Positions 53,406 through 61,667 of a stretch of DNA of 64,000 bases are shown piece by piece; position 1 is the first letter of the stretch; each line of letters starts with the position of its first letter. The position numbers and the translations under genes are program-made. A model generated the notes under the pieces. It made no database searches, was not told the DNA's origin, and saw only the letters and a list, made by a program, of their open reading frames with translations. The stretch is from Candidatus Gemmiger stercoripullorum (GTDB lineage Bacteria > Bacillota > Clostridia > Oscillospirales > Ruminococcaceae): NCBI GenBank assembly GCA_019119365.1, contig DWXD01000057.1, positions 1 to 64,000 of the forward strand, in the 5' to 3' direction.

Positions 53406-54851
53406 TCAGATCGGTTCGTGCAGGTGCTCCTGCCCAGGGTGGTAGACAGGCAGCGTGATGGACACGGTGGTGCCCTGGCCCAGCGCGCTGGCGATGTCCA
53501 CCGTGCCGCCCAGCGACGTGACGATGGCTTCGACAACCGCCAGGCCGATGCCCGACCCGCGCACGGCGTTGTGCGCCTTGAAGAATTTCTGGCGCACCTT
53601 GTCCAGGTCTTCGGGCGGGATGCCGCGGCCCTGGTCGCGCACGGCGACCACAACGGCCGCCGGGGTGCGCGACAGCGTCAAAAAGATGGCCCCGCCGGGC
53701 GGGGAGTATTTGATGGCGTTGTCCAGCACATTAATGAACACCTGCCGCAGGCGGGCCGGGTCGGCCCAGACCGGGTAGGGTTCGGGCGGTTCTTCGTAGA
53801 CAAGGCACAGGCCCTCCTGGCGGATGCGCCCCTCCACAAACAGCGCCGCGTCGGTGGCTTCGGCCACAAGGTCCAGCACCTGGCAGTCCAGCCGGATGCC
53901 GTTTTGCAGGCGGGAAAAATCGAGCAGCTCCTCCACCATCTCATACAAACGGTCGGTCTCGGCGCCGATGACCTCGAGCCCCTTGCGGTAGTTGGGGTCG
54001 CCGGGGTCGTGCAGCGTGCCGATCGTTTCGACCCAGCCCTTGATGCTGGTCAGCGGCGTGCGCAGCTCATGGCTGACCGAGGAGATGAACTCGTTTTTCA
54101 TGCGCTCGGTCTCGGTCAGGTGCTCGGCCATCTCGTTGATGGTATGGCACAGGCGGCCGATCTCGTCGTTGTAGCGCGCGTCGGGCAGGCGGGTCTGCAA
54201 GTCGCCGCCCGCAATGCGGTGGGCGATGGCTTCGACCTGGCCCAGCGGCCGCACAATGGAGCGGATGAAGAACAGCCCGCTCCACACCATCAGGCCGAGC
54301 GCCGCCAGCACGACGCCGGCCGAAACGCCGAGCAGGCTCCACCACTGGCGGTCGACCAGCGTCAGGCTGGTGACAAGGCGCATGGCGGTGATGGTCCCGG
54401 CCGCATAGGGCACCAGCGCGGTCACGGCCATGACGCGCTCGCCGTCCGGCGTGCGGAAGATCACGCTGCCGATGCCCTCGGCGCTGGTCAGCGCGCGGGA
54501 ATAATCGGCCCCGGAGGCCAGCAGGTTTTCGTTGCTCATGCCGCTGGCCGTGGCCAGCACCGTGCCGCCGGAGCCGAGCAGCATGAACTCGAACTTGTCT
54601 TTTTCGTCAAACTGCTCGACCGCGCGGCGCAGCGCCGCCGCACGGCTGTTGGCGGTGGCGTCGGTATCGCCCGCCGTGCCGGTGGCCTGCAGGCGGCCGA
54701 TGATGGTGGTAAAGCGGCTGATGAGCGCGCTTTCGGTGCTGCCGTAAAGGTTCTGGTAACAAAACGAGAGGAACAGCGCTTCGGCCAGCACAAGGACCAG
54801 CACGCTGATAAGCAGGCTGCCGCGCAGCCAGCGGCGGGTGATGCTCTGCAT
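53406..54851 (-). CDS. sensor histidine kinase
   Basis: 481 aa. Two membrane helices (about 12-33 and 165-190) enclose a ~130-residue extracytoplasmic sensor; a HAMP domain (RPLGQVEAIAHRIAGGDLQT) follows; HisKA with His in SVSHELRTPLTSIKGW; HATPase_c with NVLDNAIKYS, DQGRGIP and GSGIGLAVV. PhoR/ResE/WalK-like architecture. ATG 54851 is preferred over GTG 54860, which is too close to GGAAAGG. Partner of the regulator just upstream. Confidence 0.9.
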   Translation of the reverse strand: MQSITRRWLRGSLLISVLVLVLAEALFLSFCYQNLYGSTESALISRFTTIIGRLQATGTAGDTDATANSRAAALRRAVEQFDEKDKFEFMLLGSGGTVLATASGMSNENLLASGADYSRALTSAEGIGSVIFRTPDGERVMAVTALVPYAAGTITAMRLVTSLTLVDRQWWSLLGVSAGVVLAALGLMVWSGLFFIRSIVRPLGQVEAIAHRIAGGDLQTRLPDARYNDEIGRLCHTINEMAEHLTETERMKNEFISSVSHELRTPLTSIKGWVETIGTLHDPGDPNYRKGLEVIGAETDRLYEMVEELLDFSRLQNGIRLDCQVLDLVAEATDAALFVEGRIRQEGLCLVYEEPPEPYPVWADPARLRQVFINVLDNAIKYSPPGGAIFLTLSRTPAAVVVAVRDQGRGIPPEDLDKVRQKFFKAHNAVRGSGIGLAVVEAIVTSLGGTVDIASALGQGTTVSITLPVYHPGQEHLHEPI

Positions 54852-54911
54852 ACGCGGCACAACCTTTCCGGGTGAGATTTTGCCGGGCCGCTCATTTCCC
54901 GCGCAGCCCCA

Positions 54912-54947
54912 AAATTCCTAATTCCTAATTTCTAATTCCTAATTTTT
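54912..54947. repeat. A/T-rich heptad arm between regulator and kinase genes
   Basis: AATTCCTAATTCCTAATTTC and further units fill the gap after the regulator stop. It is the AGGAATT-type arm without an obvious hairpin core. Confidence 0.7.
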
Positions 54948-55646
54948 TCACGGGTTCCACCTGTACCCATACCCCCACACGGTCAGGATGTGGGCGGGGC
55001 TGCTGGGTTCGTCCTCGATCTTCATGCGCAGGCGGCGGATGTTGACGTCGACGATCTTGACATCGCCGTAATAACCGCCGCCCCACACGCCTTCCAAAAT
55101 CTTTTCCCGCACGAGCGCGGTACCCGGGTTGCGGAAGAACAGCTCCATGATCTGGAATTCGACCTGGGTGAGGTCGATGGGCTTGCCCGCCTTGTACAGC
55201 ACGCGGCTCTTTTCGTCCAGCACAAAGCTGCCGCTGACCAGCTGGTCCGGGCCTTCGCCGCGGGTCTCCCCGGCGTTGCGGTGCACGCGGCGGGCCAGCG
55301 CCTCGATGCGGGCGATGAGCTCCGAGACCGAGAACGGCTTGGTGATGTAATCGTCCGCGCCGATGGACAGCCCGCGGATCTTGTCGCTTTCCTGGCCTTT
55401 GGCCGAAACGATGATGATGCCGATGTCGGCGTCGTCGCGGCGGATGGTCTCGCACAGCGAAAGCCCGTCCATACCGGGCAGCATGATGTCGAGCAGCGCC
55501 GCGTCGCAGGGCGGGTTCTGGTGCAAAAGTTCCAGCGCGCGCTCGGCGCTGGGGGCTTCCAGGACCTCCCACCCGGCCATGCGCAGGTTAAGCACCTCCA
55601 TCTCGCGGATGCTGTTTTCGTCTTCCACGACAAGAACTCTTTTCAT
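54948..55646 (-). CDS. OmpR-family response regulator
   Basis: 232 aa. Receiver with EDE acidic pair (about 8-10), phospho-acceptor Asp in AALLDIMLPGMDG (about 52) and Lys in YITKPF; winged-helix domain with LTQVEFQIMELFFRN and TVWGYGYRW. AAAGGAG precedes the ATG. Operon order is lipoprotein - regulator - kinase, unlike most two-component pairs, suggesting the lipoprotein belongs to the sensing system or its regulon. Confidence 0.92.
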   Translation of the reverse strand: MKRVLVVEDENSIREMEVLNLRMAGWEVLEAPSAERALELLHQNPPCDAALLDIMLPGMDGLSLCETIRRDDADIGIIIVSAKGQESDKIRGLSIGADDYITKPFSVSELIARIEALARRVHRNAGETRGEGPDQLVSGSFVLDEKSRVLYKAGKPIDLTQVEFQIMELFFRNPGTALVREKILEGVWGGGYYGDVKIVDVNIRRLRMKIEDEPSSPAHILTVWGYGYRWNP

Positions 55647-55667
55647 TGTCGAACGCTCCTTTCGCCG

Positions 55668-57005
55668 TCAGCGCAGTACCGTCACGCCGCTCACGATGTC
55701 TTCGATGCGCAGGCCGTGCGTCTCATGGATGACGCGCGCCTGCAGCTGGCGGCCGCCGATGTTGGCCACACGGCGGTAGGCGGGCTCGCCGTCCGCCGCG
55801 TCGGCTTCCTCCTCTTCCTCGGCCGGGTCGACAAGGCGCAGCTCGCAGTAGGTTTCGGTCCCGGCCAGGTCGCACACGAACCAACCGTCGCCCTCAAAGT
55901 TGCCGCGCAGCTGCACGTTGCCGTGCAGCGCGTCGGGCAGGCGCAGGAAAAAGCGGTACTCGCTGTCATAAACGCCAAAAATGTTGTTGCCGCCCGCCGC
56001 GGTGGCGTAGTCCCGCCAGAGCAGAAAGCGCAGGCGGTTCTCCATCGAAGCGCCGAGCTCGCCGCCGTCGGTGATCTCGGTCGGGATGTCGATGTCGCCG
56101 TCGCCGTCCAGGTCGGTGCTGAGCAGGTGCAGGTCATAGCGCAGCGTGGCGCGGTACAGGTCCGCGACGCCGGGCGGGGTGTAGGTCTTTAAAAAGCCGC
56201 TCTCATGGTCGTACAGGATGATGGACGAAACCAGGCTGTTCGCGCCGGTTCCTGTCCAGCCGTCCAGCACGAGCCAGGTCACGCCGCCCGGGCCCTGCCC
56301 GGCCTGCAGGCCCGCGCAGCCGCTGTAGGTGCCTTCGCCGACGGCGAGGGTCTGCGCGGCCAGGAAAGTATCGCCGCCGGTATAGGTCAACAGCTGCAGG
56401 CTGATGCCCTCGTTCTCGGCCTCGGTGGGCAGGGCGAGGACCAGGTCCTCGGTGCCGTCGCCGCTGCCGGTCATATCGGCCAGGATCATGTTGGTGTACG
56501 CCTGCTGGTTGACGACCTGCAGCGTCTCGTCCGCCGTATAGAGATAGACCGCCATATAGCGGTCGCCCTGGGCGCTGTCGTAGCCGACAAGCAGCTGCTG
56601 CGAATCGGCGTCGCGCAGGTGGGCGTAGTTGACGCTCTCCACCTCGCCCGAAAGACCTTCGACCTGCCGGGAGACACGCCAGCCGCCCGCGTCCGGTTCC
56701 AAGATGGCCAGCCAGACATTGGCGCCGCTGGATTCCGCCGTGTAGAGCACGGCGGCTTCCTCGGCGCCGTCGCCGTCCCAGTCGCCGAACAGAAACGGCG
56801 AAAGGAAATCGCCGGTGGCCGGGTAGCGCAGCGTGGCCACGCCGCCCAAATAGCTGTTGAGCGCTTTCTGCACGGCGCTGGCCTCGCCCGAAAGGCGCGG
56901 GGCGCGCAGCAGGCTTTCGATATCGGCCCCGGGCAGGCCGCTGCAACCCGCCAGCGCCAGCGCCGCCAGGCAGGGCGCGGCCGCGCGGCAAATTTTTGTG
57001 CGCAT
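55668..57005 (-). CDS. lipoprotein with FG-GAP/EF-hand-like repeats, upstream of a two-component system
   Basis: 445 aa. Lipobox ALALAGC (Cys21) predicts anchoring on the outer face of the membrane. DxDGDG motifs occur at FGDWDGDGAEEAAVLY (near residue 75) and STDLDGDGDIDIPTEI (near 300), with a related DMTGSGDGTEDLVLAL between, as in VCBS/FG-GAP beta-propeller repeats that bind calcium. An acidic stretch (PAEEEEEADAADGEP) lies near the end. ATG 57005 has GGAGGGG upstream. First gene of the operon with the regulator and kinase. Ligand unknown. Confidence 0.85.
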   Translation of the reverse strand: MRTKICRAAAPCLAALALAGCSGLPGADIESLLRAPRLSGEASAVQKALNSYLGGVATLRYPATGDFLSPFLFGDWDGDGAEEAAVLYTAESSGANVWLAILEPDAGGWRVSRQVEGLSGEVESVNYAHLRDADSQQLLVGYDSAQGDRYMAVYLYTADETLQVVNQQAYTNMILADMTGSGDGTEDLVLALPTEAENEGISLQLLTYTGGDTFLAAQTLAVGEGTYSGCAGLQAGQGPGGVTWLVLDGWTGTGANSLVSSIILYDHESGFLKTYTPPGVADLYRATLRYDLHLLSTDLDGDGDIDIPTEITDGGELGASMENRLRFLLWRDYATAAGGNNIFGVYDSEYRFFLRLPDALHGNVQLRGNFEGDGWFVCDLAGTETYCELRLVDPAEEEEEADAADGEPAYRRVANIGGRQLQARVIHETHGLRIEDIVSGVTVLR

Positions 57006-57050
57006 GGCGCGCCCCCCTCCAGCCGCGGTCCTGCGGCAATGATACACTTT

Positions 57051-57079
57051 AGTATACCACAAAGCGCGTTTTACCGCAA
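57051..57079 (-). promoter_or_regulatory. promoter of the lipoprotein-regulator-kinase operon
   Basis: On the minus strand: -35 TTGCGG (57074-57079), 17-bp spacer, -10 TATACT (57051-57056), about 46 bases before the ATG. Confidence 0.75.
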
Positions 57080-57140
57080 TCCTGCCGCGGCACGGCGCGC
57101 GGGGGCAAAATGCGGCCCGGCGGCGCGCGCAATCTTTTTT

Positions 57141-57204
57141 TGCAAAGCATGCTTGACAAATTATGCAAAGTTTGCTATGCTAAAACTGCAAAGCAAGCTT
57201 TGCA
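57141..57204 (+). promoter_or_regulatory. promoter with three GCAAAG operators (autoregulation)
   Basis: Consensus -35 TTGACA (57153-57158), 17-bp spacer, -10 TATGCT (57176-57181). Three related palindromes overlap it: TGCAAAGCATGC (57141-57152), GCAAAGTTTGC (57165-57175) between -35 and -10, and TGCAAAGCAAGCTTTGCA (57187-57204) near the transcript start. This spacing is typical for repression by the XRE protein encoded just downstream; binding is inferred. Confidence 0.7.
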
Positions 57205-57238
57205 CATGCCCGGCCGGGCAAAAGGATGTGATCTGCTG

Positions 57239-57442
57239 TTGAAAACCAGTATCCCCGCGCTGCGCAAGGCGCGCAAGCTCAGCCAGCAGGAGCTGGCCGA
57301 CGCGGTCGGCGTCACGCGCCAGACCATCACCAGCATCGAGGTGGGCAAGTACACCGCCAGCCTTGAGCTGGCCTACAAGATCGCCCACTATTTCGGGCTT
57401 ACAATCGAGGAAGTGTTCGACTTCAGCCAAGTGGAGGTGTGA
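57239..57442 (+). CDS. small XRE-family repressor
   Basis: 67 aa, a single HTH (SIPALRKARKLSQQELADAV, GVTRQTITSIEVGKYTASLE) with ELAYKIAHYF and a short C-terminal helix. Family members often repress their own operon with a following membrane protein. No ATG is available: TTG 57239 is chosen, with AAAAGGATG about ten bases upstream. Four bases separate it from the next gene. Confidence 0.85.
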   Translation: MKTSIPALRKARKLSQQELADAVGVTRQTITSIEVGKYTASLELAYKIAHYFGLTIEEVFDFSQVEV

Positions 57443-57445
57443 CCC

Positions 57446-57934
57446 ATGTTGTTCCGTTCCCTGTTTACCGGCGTCCCCGCCGACCTCAACGCCTACCGCG
57501 CCCGCCTGCAGGCCGCCATGCGGCTGTACGCAGCGCTGGCCACGCTGGGCGCGTTCACGCTGCTGTTCGGCGCGCTGGGCGTGCCCGCCCTGCTGCCGGA
57601 GGGCGGCAATGTCGAGTATTTCAGCGGCTTTTACTGCGGCATGGGGACCGGCCTGGCGCTCGGGTTCCTGGTGCTGATCCTGCGCACGCGCCGCCTGCTG
57701 CGCAATGAAGCCGCCCTGCGCCGCGATTTCACCAAATATACCGACGAGCGCAACCGCGCCATCCGCCACCGCGCCCTGCTGGCCGCCGGGGTCACGCTGT
57801 TCTTTTTGCTGTACATTGCCATGCTGGTGGGCAGCCTGTTCGCCCCGGCGCTGTTCGGCTTCTCGCTGGCCGGCGTGCTGGCTTTCACGCTGCTGTTCGG
57901 CGTGTTTCAGCTGTATTACAGCCGGAAGCTGTAA
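57446..57934 (+). CDS. small four-helix membrane protein, partner of the XRE repressor
   Basis: 162 aa with four hydrophobic segments (about 28-50, 60-82, 107-130, 135-158), paired as two hairpins around a basic loop (RTRRLLRNEAALRRDFTKYT). GGAGGTG precedes the ATG. XRE plus short membrane protein pairs are frequent in Firmicutes, but the function is unknown. Confidence 0.8.
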   Translation: MLFRSLFTGVPADLNAYRARLQAAMRLYAALATLGAFTLLFGALGVPALLPEGGNVEYFSGFYCGMGTGLALGFLVLILRTRRLLRNEAALRRDFTKYTDERNRAIRHRALLAAGVTLFFLLYIAMLVGSLFAPALFGFSLAGVLAFTLLFGVFQLYYSRKL

Positions 57935-57944
57935 TTTCAAAGCG

Positions 57945-58140
57945 GCCGCCCCCCCTCAGCCTCCCTTGTCAAAGGGAGGTGGCACGGCCGCAGGGCCGTG
58001 ACGGAGGGATTGTCTCACGGCTGACTGTCGTTTCAAGGAAGCGACACGACGGAGGGATTGTCCCACATTTAAATGTCGCTTCCGGGGACAGCAGGCTGCC
58101 GGAGGGCAATCCTCCCGATTTCCGCTCTCGCCCCCCTGAC
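57945..58140. repeat. intergenic repeat with GGAGGGATTGT units
   Basis: CCTCCCTTGTCAAAGGGAGG is a perfect hairpin with a short loop, followed by GCACGGCCGCAGGGCCGTGA and two copies of CGACGGAGGGATTGT-like sequence (58008 and 58048). No reading frame is supported. Similar CTCCCTTGTCAAAGGGAG repeats are common between genes of Clostridia. Confidence 0.65.
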
Positions 58141-58157
58141 GAGGGGCCTATAACGGG

Positions 58158-58200
58158 ACACGCCCGGCGGGCAAAAGCCGCCGGGCGTGTTTGTGTTTAT
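58158..58200. terminator. terminator between the XRE pair and deoC
   Basis: A 13-bp stem ACACGCCCGGCGG / CCGCCGGGCGTGT with a seven-base loop, followed on the plus strand by TTGTGTTTATTT. It ends the membrane-protein gene and may also end deoC from the other side. Confidence 0.8.
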
Positions 58201-58856
58201 TTACCGGTCAACAGACCCACCGCGCGGGAGGTACCGAGGCGGTCGGCGCCGAGGTCGAGGAATTTTTCCATATCCTCCACCGTCGAAATGCCGCCCGCGG
58301 CCTTGATCTTGCAGCGGCCCGCGACATGTTTGGCGAACAGCTCGATATCGTGGAAGGTCGCGCCGGCGGTCGAGAAGCCGGTGCTGGTCTTGATGAAATC
58401 GGCGCCCGCTTCGGGCACGATGCTGCACATTTTGATCTTTTCCTCGTCGGTCAGCAGGCAGGTCTCGATGATGACCTTGAGGACTTTGTCGCCGATGCCC
58501 TGCTTGACGGCGGCGATGTCTTCGCGCACGGCGTCGTACTCCTTATTTTTCAGGCGGCCGATGTTGATGACCATATCGACCTCCTCCGCGCCGTTTTCAA
58601 CGGCGGTGCGCGCTTCAAAGCACTTGCTGGCCGTGTCCATCGCGCCGAGCGGGAAGCCGACGACGCAGCACACCGGCACGCGCCCGGCCAGGTATTCGGC
58701 CGCCTGGCGCACATAGCAGGTGTTGATGCACACCGACGCCGTGTGCCAGCGCAGCGCTTCGTCGCACAGCGCCTGCACCTGCGGCCAGGTGGCTTCCGGC
58801 TTGAGCAGCGTGTGGTCGACTTTGGCGAGGATTTCTTCCTTGCTGTAATGGCTCAT
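58197..58856 (-). CDS. deoC: deoxyribose-phosphate aldolase
   Basis: 219 aa. Class I aldolase that splits 2-deoxyribose 5-P to acetaldehyde and glyceraldehyde 3-P in nucleoside catabolism. Schiff-base Lys in FIKTSTGFSTAGAT (about 150-163), KIKAAGGIST and early KVDHTLLKPEAT are present. ATG 58856 has GGGGGAAC upstream and overlaps the stop of the small upstream gene (ATGA); the frame extends above but lies over that gene. Confidence 0.95.
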   Translation of the reverse strand: MSHYSKEEILAKVDHTLLKPEATWPQVQALCDEALRWHTASVCINTCYVRQAAEYLAGRVPVCCVVGFPLGAMDTASKCFEARTAVENGAEEVDMVINIGRLKNKEYDAVREDIAAVKQGIGDKVLKVIIETCLLTDEEKIKMCSIVPEAGADFIKTSTGFSTAGATFHDIELFAKHVAGRCKIKAAGGISTVEDMEKFLDLGADRLGTSRAVGLLTGK

Positions 58857-59011
58857 TGGAACTGTTCCCCCTTTGCACAGCGTTTGCACAGCCGGGCCTG
58901 GTGCATGCCGACGCCCGAGAAGATGACGGCCAGCACGCCGCAGGTGACGGCGATGATGCCGAGGACCAGACCGGTAACGCCCAGCCCGCCGCCGCGGACC
59001 CTGTTTTTCAT
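58853..59011 (-). CDS. 52-aa membrane peptide coupled to deoC
   Basis: Begins MKNRVRGGGLGVTGLVLGII and continues with a single long hydrophobic stretch (about 10-36), then MHQARLCKRCAKGEQFQ with a CxxC pair. AGGAGG lies eight bases upstream of ATG 59011, a much better site than those of many real genes, and the stop overlaps the deoC ATG by four bases. Topology: short N-terminal basic segment, one membrane helix, cytosolic tail. Function unknown. Confidence 0.65.
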   Translation of the reverse strand: MKNRVRGGGLGVTGLVLGIIAVTCGVLAVIFSGVGMHQARLCKRCAKGEQFQ

Positions 59012-59033
59012 AGAGGATGCCTCCTTTTTTTGT

Positions 59034-59192
59034 TTAAGAGTTTAGAGTTAAGAGTTTAGAGTTGAGATAAGGTGGACCGCCGCCCTGCGGGCGGCTCAAA
59101 AAAGCAAGAGAAACCTTGCGGCCGTATTTTGATCGCGGCCAAAGGCCGCGTTCCACATCTTAACTCTGAACTCTAAACTCTAAACTCTGTAT
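59034..59192. mobile_element. full heptad-armed inverted element
   Basis: Left arm AGAGTTTAGAGTTAAGAGTT, core GGTGGACCGCCGCCCTGCGG … CTCAAAAAA … GCGGCCGTATTTTGATCGCG … GCGTTCCACA, then inverted right arm TTAACTCTGAACTCTAAACT. The core matches the reverse complement of 39297-39387. It fills the space between the small membrane peptide gene and gtrA. Confidence 0.8.
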
Positions 59193-59203
59193 ATCGTTTT
59201 CGC

Positions 59204-59647
59204 TTATTTTTTGGCGAAGATCAGCACTTTGGAAAAGACGTAGTTCGAGACGATGACCACGATCTGGCTGAACAGCTTGACCAGGTTGGCCCACAGCGCG
59301 GCGGACATAAAGCCGATGGAGGGGCCCAGCAGCGTGACGCCGCCGAACATGATGAGCTGGTCCACCACGGCCGTGAGGATGCGGCAGCTGACAAACTTGC
59401 CGAATTCGCCCCAGGCGGCGCGCCCGTGGGCGCGGCTCTTGAACACAAAGGTGCGGTTGGTCCAGTAGGCGAACAGGATGCACAGGGCGTTGTTGAGCAC
59501 GTTGCCCACCCCGGCCGCGAACGCCAGCCCGCCCAGCGCCTGGAAGATGTTGAGCAGCACAAAGTTGAGCAGCGTGGCCAGCCCGCCGAAAAACAGGTAG
59601 CTGATCTGCTCATAGTACTTTAAAAACAGCTGTTTGAGTTTCTGCAT
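59204..59647 (-). CDS. GtrA-family membrane protein
   Basis: 147 aa with four predicted helices, matching GtrA-like flippases or polyprenyl-sugar carriers for surface glycosylation. Typical motifs are YLFFGGLATLLNF (about 17-29), NNALCILFAYWTNRTFVF (about 51-68) and a conserved FGKFVSCR. AGGGAA precedes ATG 59647, a weak site. Its terminal charges suit insertion in the cytoplasmic membrane. No cognate glycosyltransferase is adjacent. Confidence 0.88.
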   Translation of the reverse strand: MQKLKQLFLKYYEQISYLFFGGLATLLNFVLLNIFQALGGLAFAAGVGNVLNNALCILFAYWTNRTFVFKSRAHGRAAWGEFGKFVSCRILTAVVDQLIMFGGVTLLGPSIGFMSAALWANLVKLFSQIVVIVSNYVFSKVLIFAKK

Positions 59648-59659
59648 ACGATTCCCTGT

Positions 59660-59694
59660 AAAAAAGGAGCCCGCCTGTTCCCAGGCAGGCTCCC
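59660..59694 (-). terminator. terminator after ispH-rpsA
   Basis: On the minus strand GGAGCCTGCCTG / CAGGCGGGCTCC, loop GGAA, followed by TTTTTT. It separates the ispH-rpsA operon from gtrA. Confidence 0.9.
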
Positions 59695-59720
59695 AGTGTG
59701 TTTTGGGGTCCGTTCGGAAC

Positions 59721-61667
59721 TTATTCCGCGCTGTCCTCTTCGGCTTCGTCGCCGCCCTCGGGCAGTTCGCCCTCGCAGGCTTTCATGGACAGGCTGATGC
59801 GCTTGCGGTCAAAGTCGACATTGATGAGCTTGACGCGCACTTCATCGCCAACCTTCAGCACGTCGCTAACCTTGTTGACGCGGTCGCTGCTGATCTCGCT
59901 GATGTGGACAAGGCCGTCCACGCCCGGCAGGATACGGACGAAAGCGCCGAACTTGGTGATCGAGACAACCGGGGCGGTGAACTCGCTGCCGATCGGGTAC
60001 TCGTTCTTAAGCTGCTCCCAGGGGTTGTCCTCTTCCTTCTTGTAGCCGAGGGAAACCTTCTGGTTCTCGGGGTCGTAGCTCTTGACATAGACGTCGATGG
60101 TATCGCCGACCTTGACGACCTCGGAAGGATGCTTGATGTTCTGCCAGCTCAGCTCGCTGATGTGGCACAGGCCGTCCACGCCGCCGACGTCGACGAAGGC
60201 GCCGTAGGAGGTCAGGCTCTTGACAACGCCCGCGTAGTGCTTGCCGACTTCAACGCTCTGCCAGAACTCTTCGCGCTTGACCTTGTTCTCCTCAGAGGTC
60301 ACCTTGTTGATGGAGCCGACGATCTTGCGGCCCGCGCACTCGGTGATATACAGGCGGACATGCTGGCCAACGAGCTTGGTGTAGTCCTCGTCACGGCGCA
60401 GGGTGGCCTGGCTGCGCGGCACAAAGACGCGCACGCCCTTGACGTTGACGACAACGCCGCCCTTGTTGGCTTCCATAACGTCGCCTTCCATGATGGTGCC
60501 GTTCTCGCAGGCTTCGGACACGTCCTTCATGCCCTTCTGCGCTTCAAAACGGACGCGGGAAAGGGTGTCGACGCCTTCCTGGTCGTTGGTCTTGACAACC
60601 ACGAGATCCAGCTCGTCGTCCACCTTAACAAGGTCTTCCATCTTGGCGTTGGGATCATGCGTCATCTCGCTGAGCTTGACGATGCCGGTGTGCTTGGAAC
60701 CGTCGATGCCGACGACACACTCGGTGGGGGAAACGCTGATGACCTTGGCTTTAACGATCTTACCTGCGTACAGGGGCTTGGCCTCGGATGCCTCCAGCAT
60801 CTCGGCAAAGCTCATGTCGTCACGGATTTCTTCACTCATACAGTTAAGTACCTCCTCAATTATAGACGAAGGCGTTGAAGCCCCAGCCGTTACGCCCACC
60901 GTTTCGGCGCCCCGCAGCCAGGTTCGGTCGAGTTCATCAGCCGTCTCGACCGTGATGGCGGCGGTGTGCCGGGCGGCGACCTGCAGCAGCTTTTGGGTAT
61001 TGGAAGAATGATGACCACCAATGACGACCATACGATCGCATTTTTGGCTGAGGTCTTCCGCTTCCTGTTGCCTCGCCCACGTTGCATTACATATTGTATC
61101 AAATATTTTGGCTTTTGTACACCACTTTTTCAGAAAAGCTTTGCAGTTTTCCCAGCTTTGCACCTGAAACGTGGTCTGCGCCACCACATAGATGGATTCT
61201 TGTTGTTGCAGGAACTGTTGTAAATTCTCGAGTTCCTCCTGCCCGGAGAACACCCGCACCGCGCCGGTCGTGTGCCCCACGATACCCTGCACTTCGGGGT
61301 GGCTGGCGTCGCCCGCCACCAGCAGCAGCGCGCCGCATTTACCTGCCTCTTCAGCAATTTTATGGATTTTTGAAACAAACGGGCAGGTGGCATCGTGAAA
61401 CGCCAGGCCGCGTGTGTTGATTTTTTCGTAGACCTGCGCCGGGACGCCGTGGCTGCGGATGACGACCTCGTAGCCGTCCGGCACATCGTCGAGCGAATCG
61501 CAGGTCAGCGCGCCTTTGTGCGCAAGGTCCGCAACGACCTGGGGGTTGTGGATCAGCGGGCCCAGCGTGGCGACTTTGCGCCCCTGGGCCAGCAGGTCGT
61601 AGGTCAGCTTGACGGCGCGGTCGACGCCGAAGCAGAAACCGGCGGTCTTAGCAAGCAGGATCTGCAT
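59721..61667 (-). CDS. ispH: fused IspH (HMBPP reductase) and ribosomal protein S1
   Basis: 648 aa. Residues 1-~280 are IspH, the last step of the MEP isoprenoid pathway, with the three [4Fe-4S] cysteines in [20 protein letters not shown] and [10 protein letters not shown], plus HGVPAQV. From about 277 ([15 protein letters not shown]) four S1 RNA-binding domains follow, at roughly 300-375, 385-455, 470-540 and 555-630, ending in an acidic tail. This fusion is known in Clostridia. AAAGGAG precedes ATG 61667, inside the end of plsC. Confidence 0.95.
   Translation of the reverse strand: MQILLAKTAGFCFGVDRAVKLTYDLLAQGRKVATLGPLIHNPQVVADLAHKGALTCDSLDDVPDGYEVVIRSHGVPAQVYEKINTRGLAFHDATCPFVSKIHKIAEEAGKCGALLLVAGDASHPEVQGIVGHTTGAVRVFSGQEELENLQQFLQQQESIYVVAQTTFQVQSWENCKAFLKKWCTKAKIFDTICNATWARQQEAEDLSQKCDRMVVIGGHHSSNTQKLLQVAARHTAAITVETADELDRTWLRGAETVGVTAGASTPSSIIEEVLNCMSEEIRDDMSFAEMLEASEAKPLYAGKIVKAKVISVSPTECVVGIDGSKHTGIVKLSEMTHDPNAKMEDLVKVDDELDLVVVKTNDQEGVDTLSRVRFEAQKGMKDVSEACENGTIMEGDVMEANKGGVVVNVKGVRVFVPRSQATLRRDEDYTKLVGQHVRLYITECAGRKIVGSINKVTSEENKVKREEFWQSVEVGKHYAGVVKSLTSYGAFVDVGGVDGLCHISELSWQNIKHPSEVVKVGDTIDVYVKSYDPENQKVSLGYKKEEDNPWEQLKNEYPIGSEFTAPVVSITKFGAFVRILPGVDGLVHISEISSDRVNKVSDVLKVGDEVRVKLINVDFDRKRISLSMKACEGELPEGGDEAEEDSAE
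60837..60858 (-). other. internal ribosome site and start for separate S1 protein
   Basis: GGAGG (about 60850-60855 on the minus strand) precedes an in-frame ATG at 60839 by eleven bases, exactly at the junction between the IspH and S1 parts. A 372-aa four-domain S1 protein beginning [15 protein letters not shown] could be made from it. TATAAT also lies at 60859-60864, but with no good -35. Confidence 0.55.
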
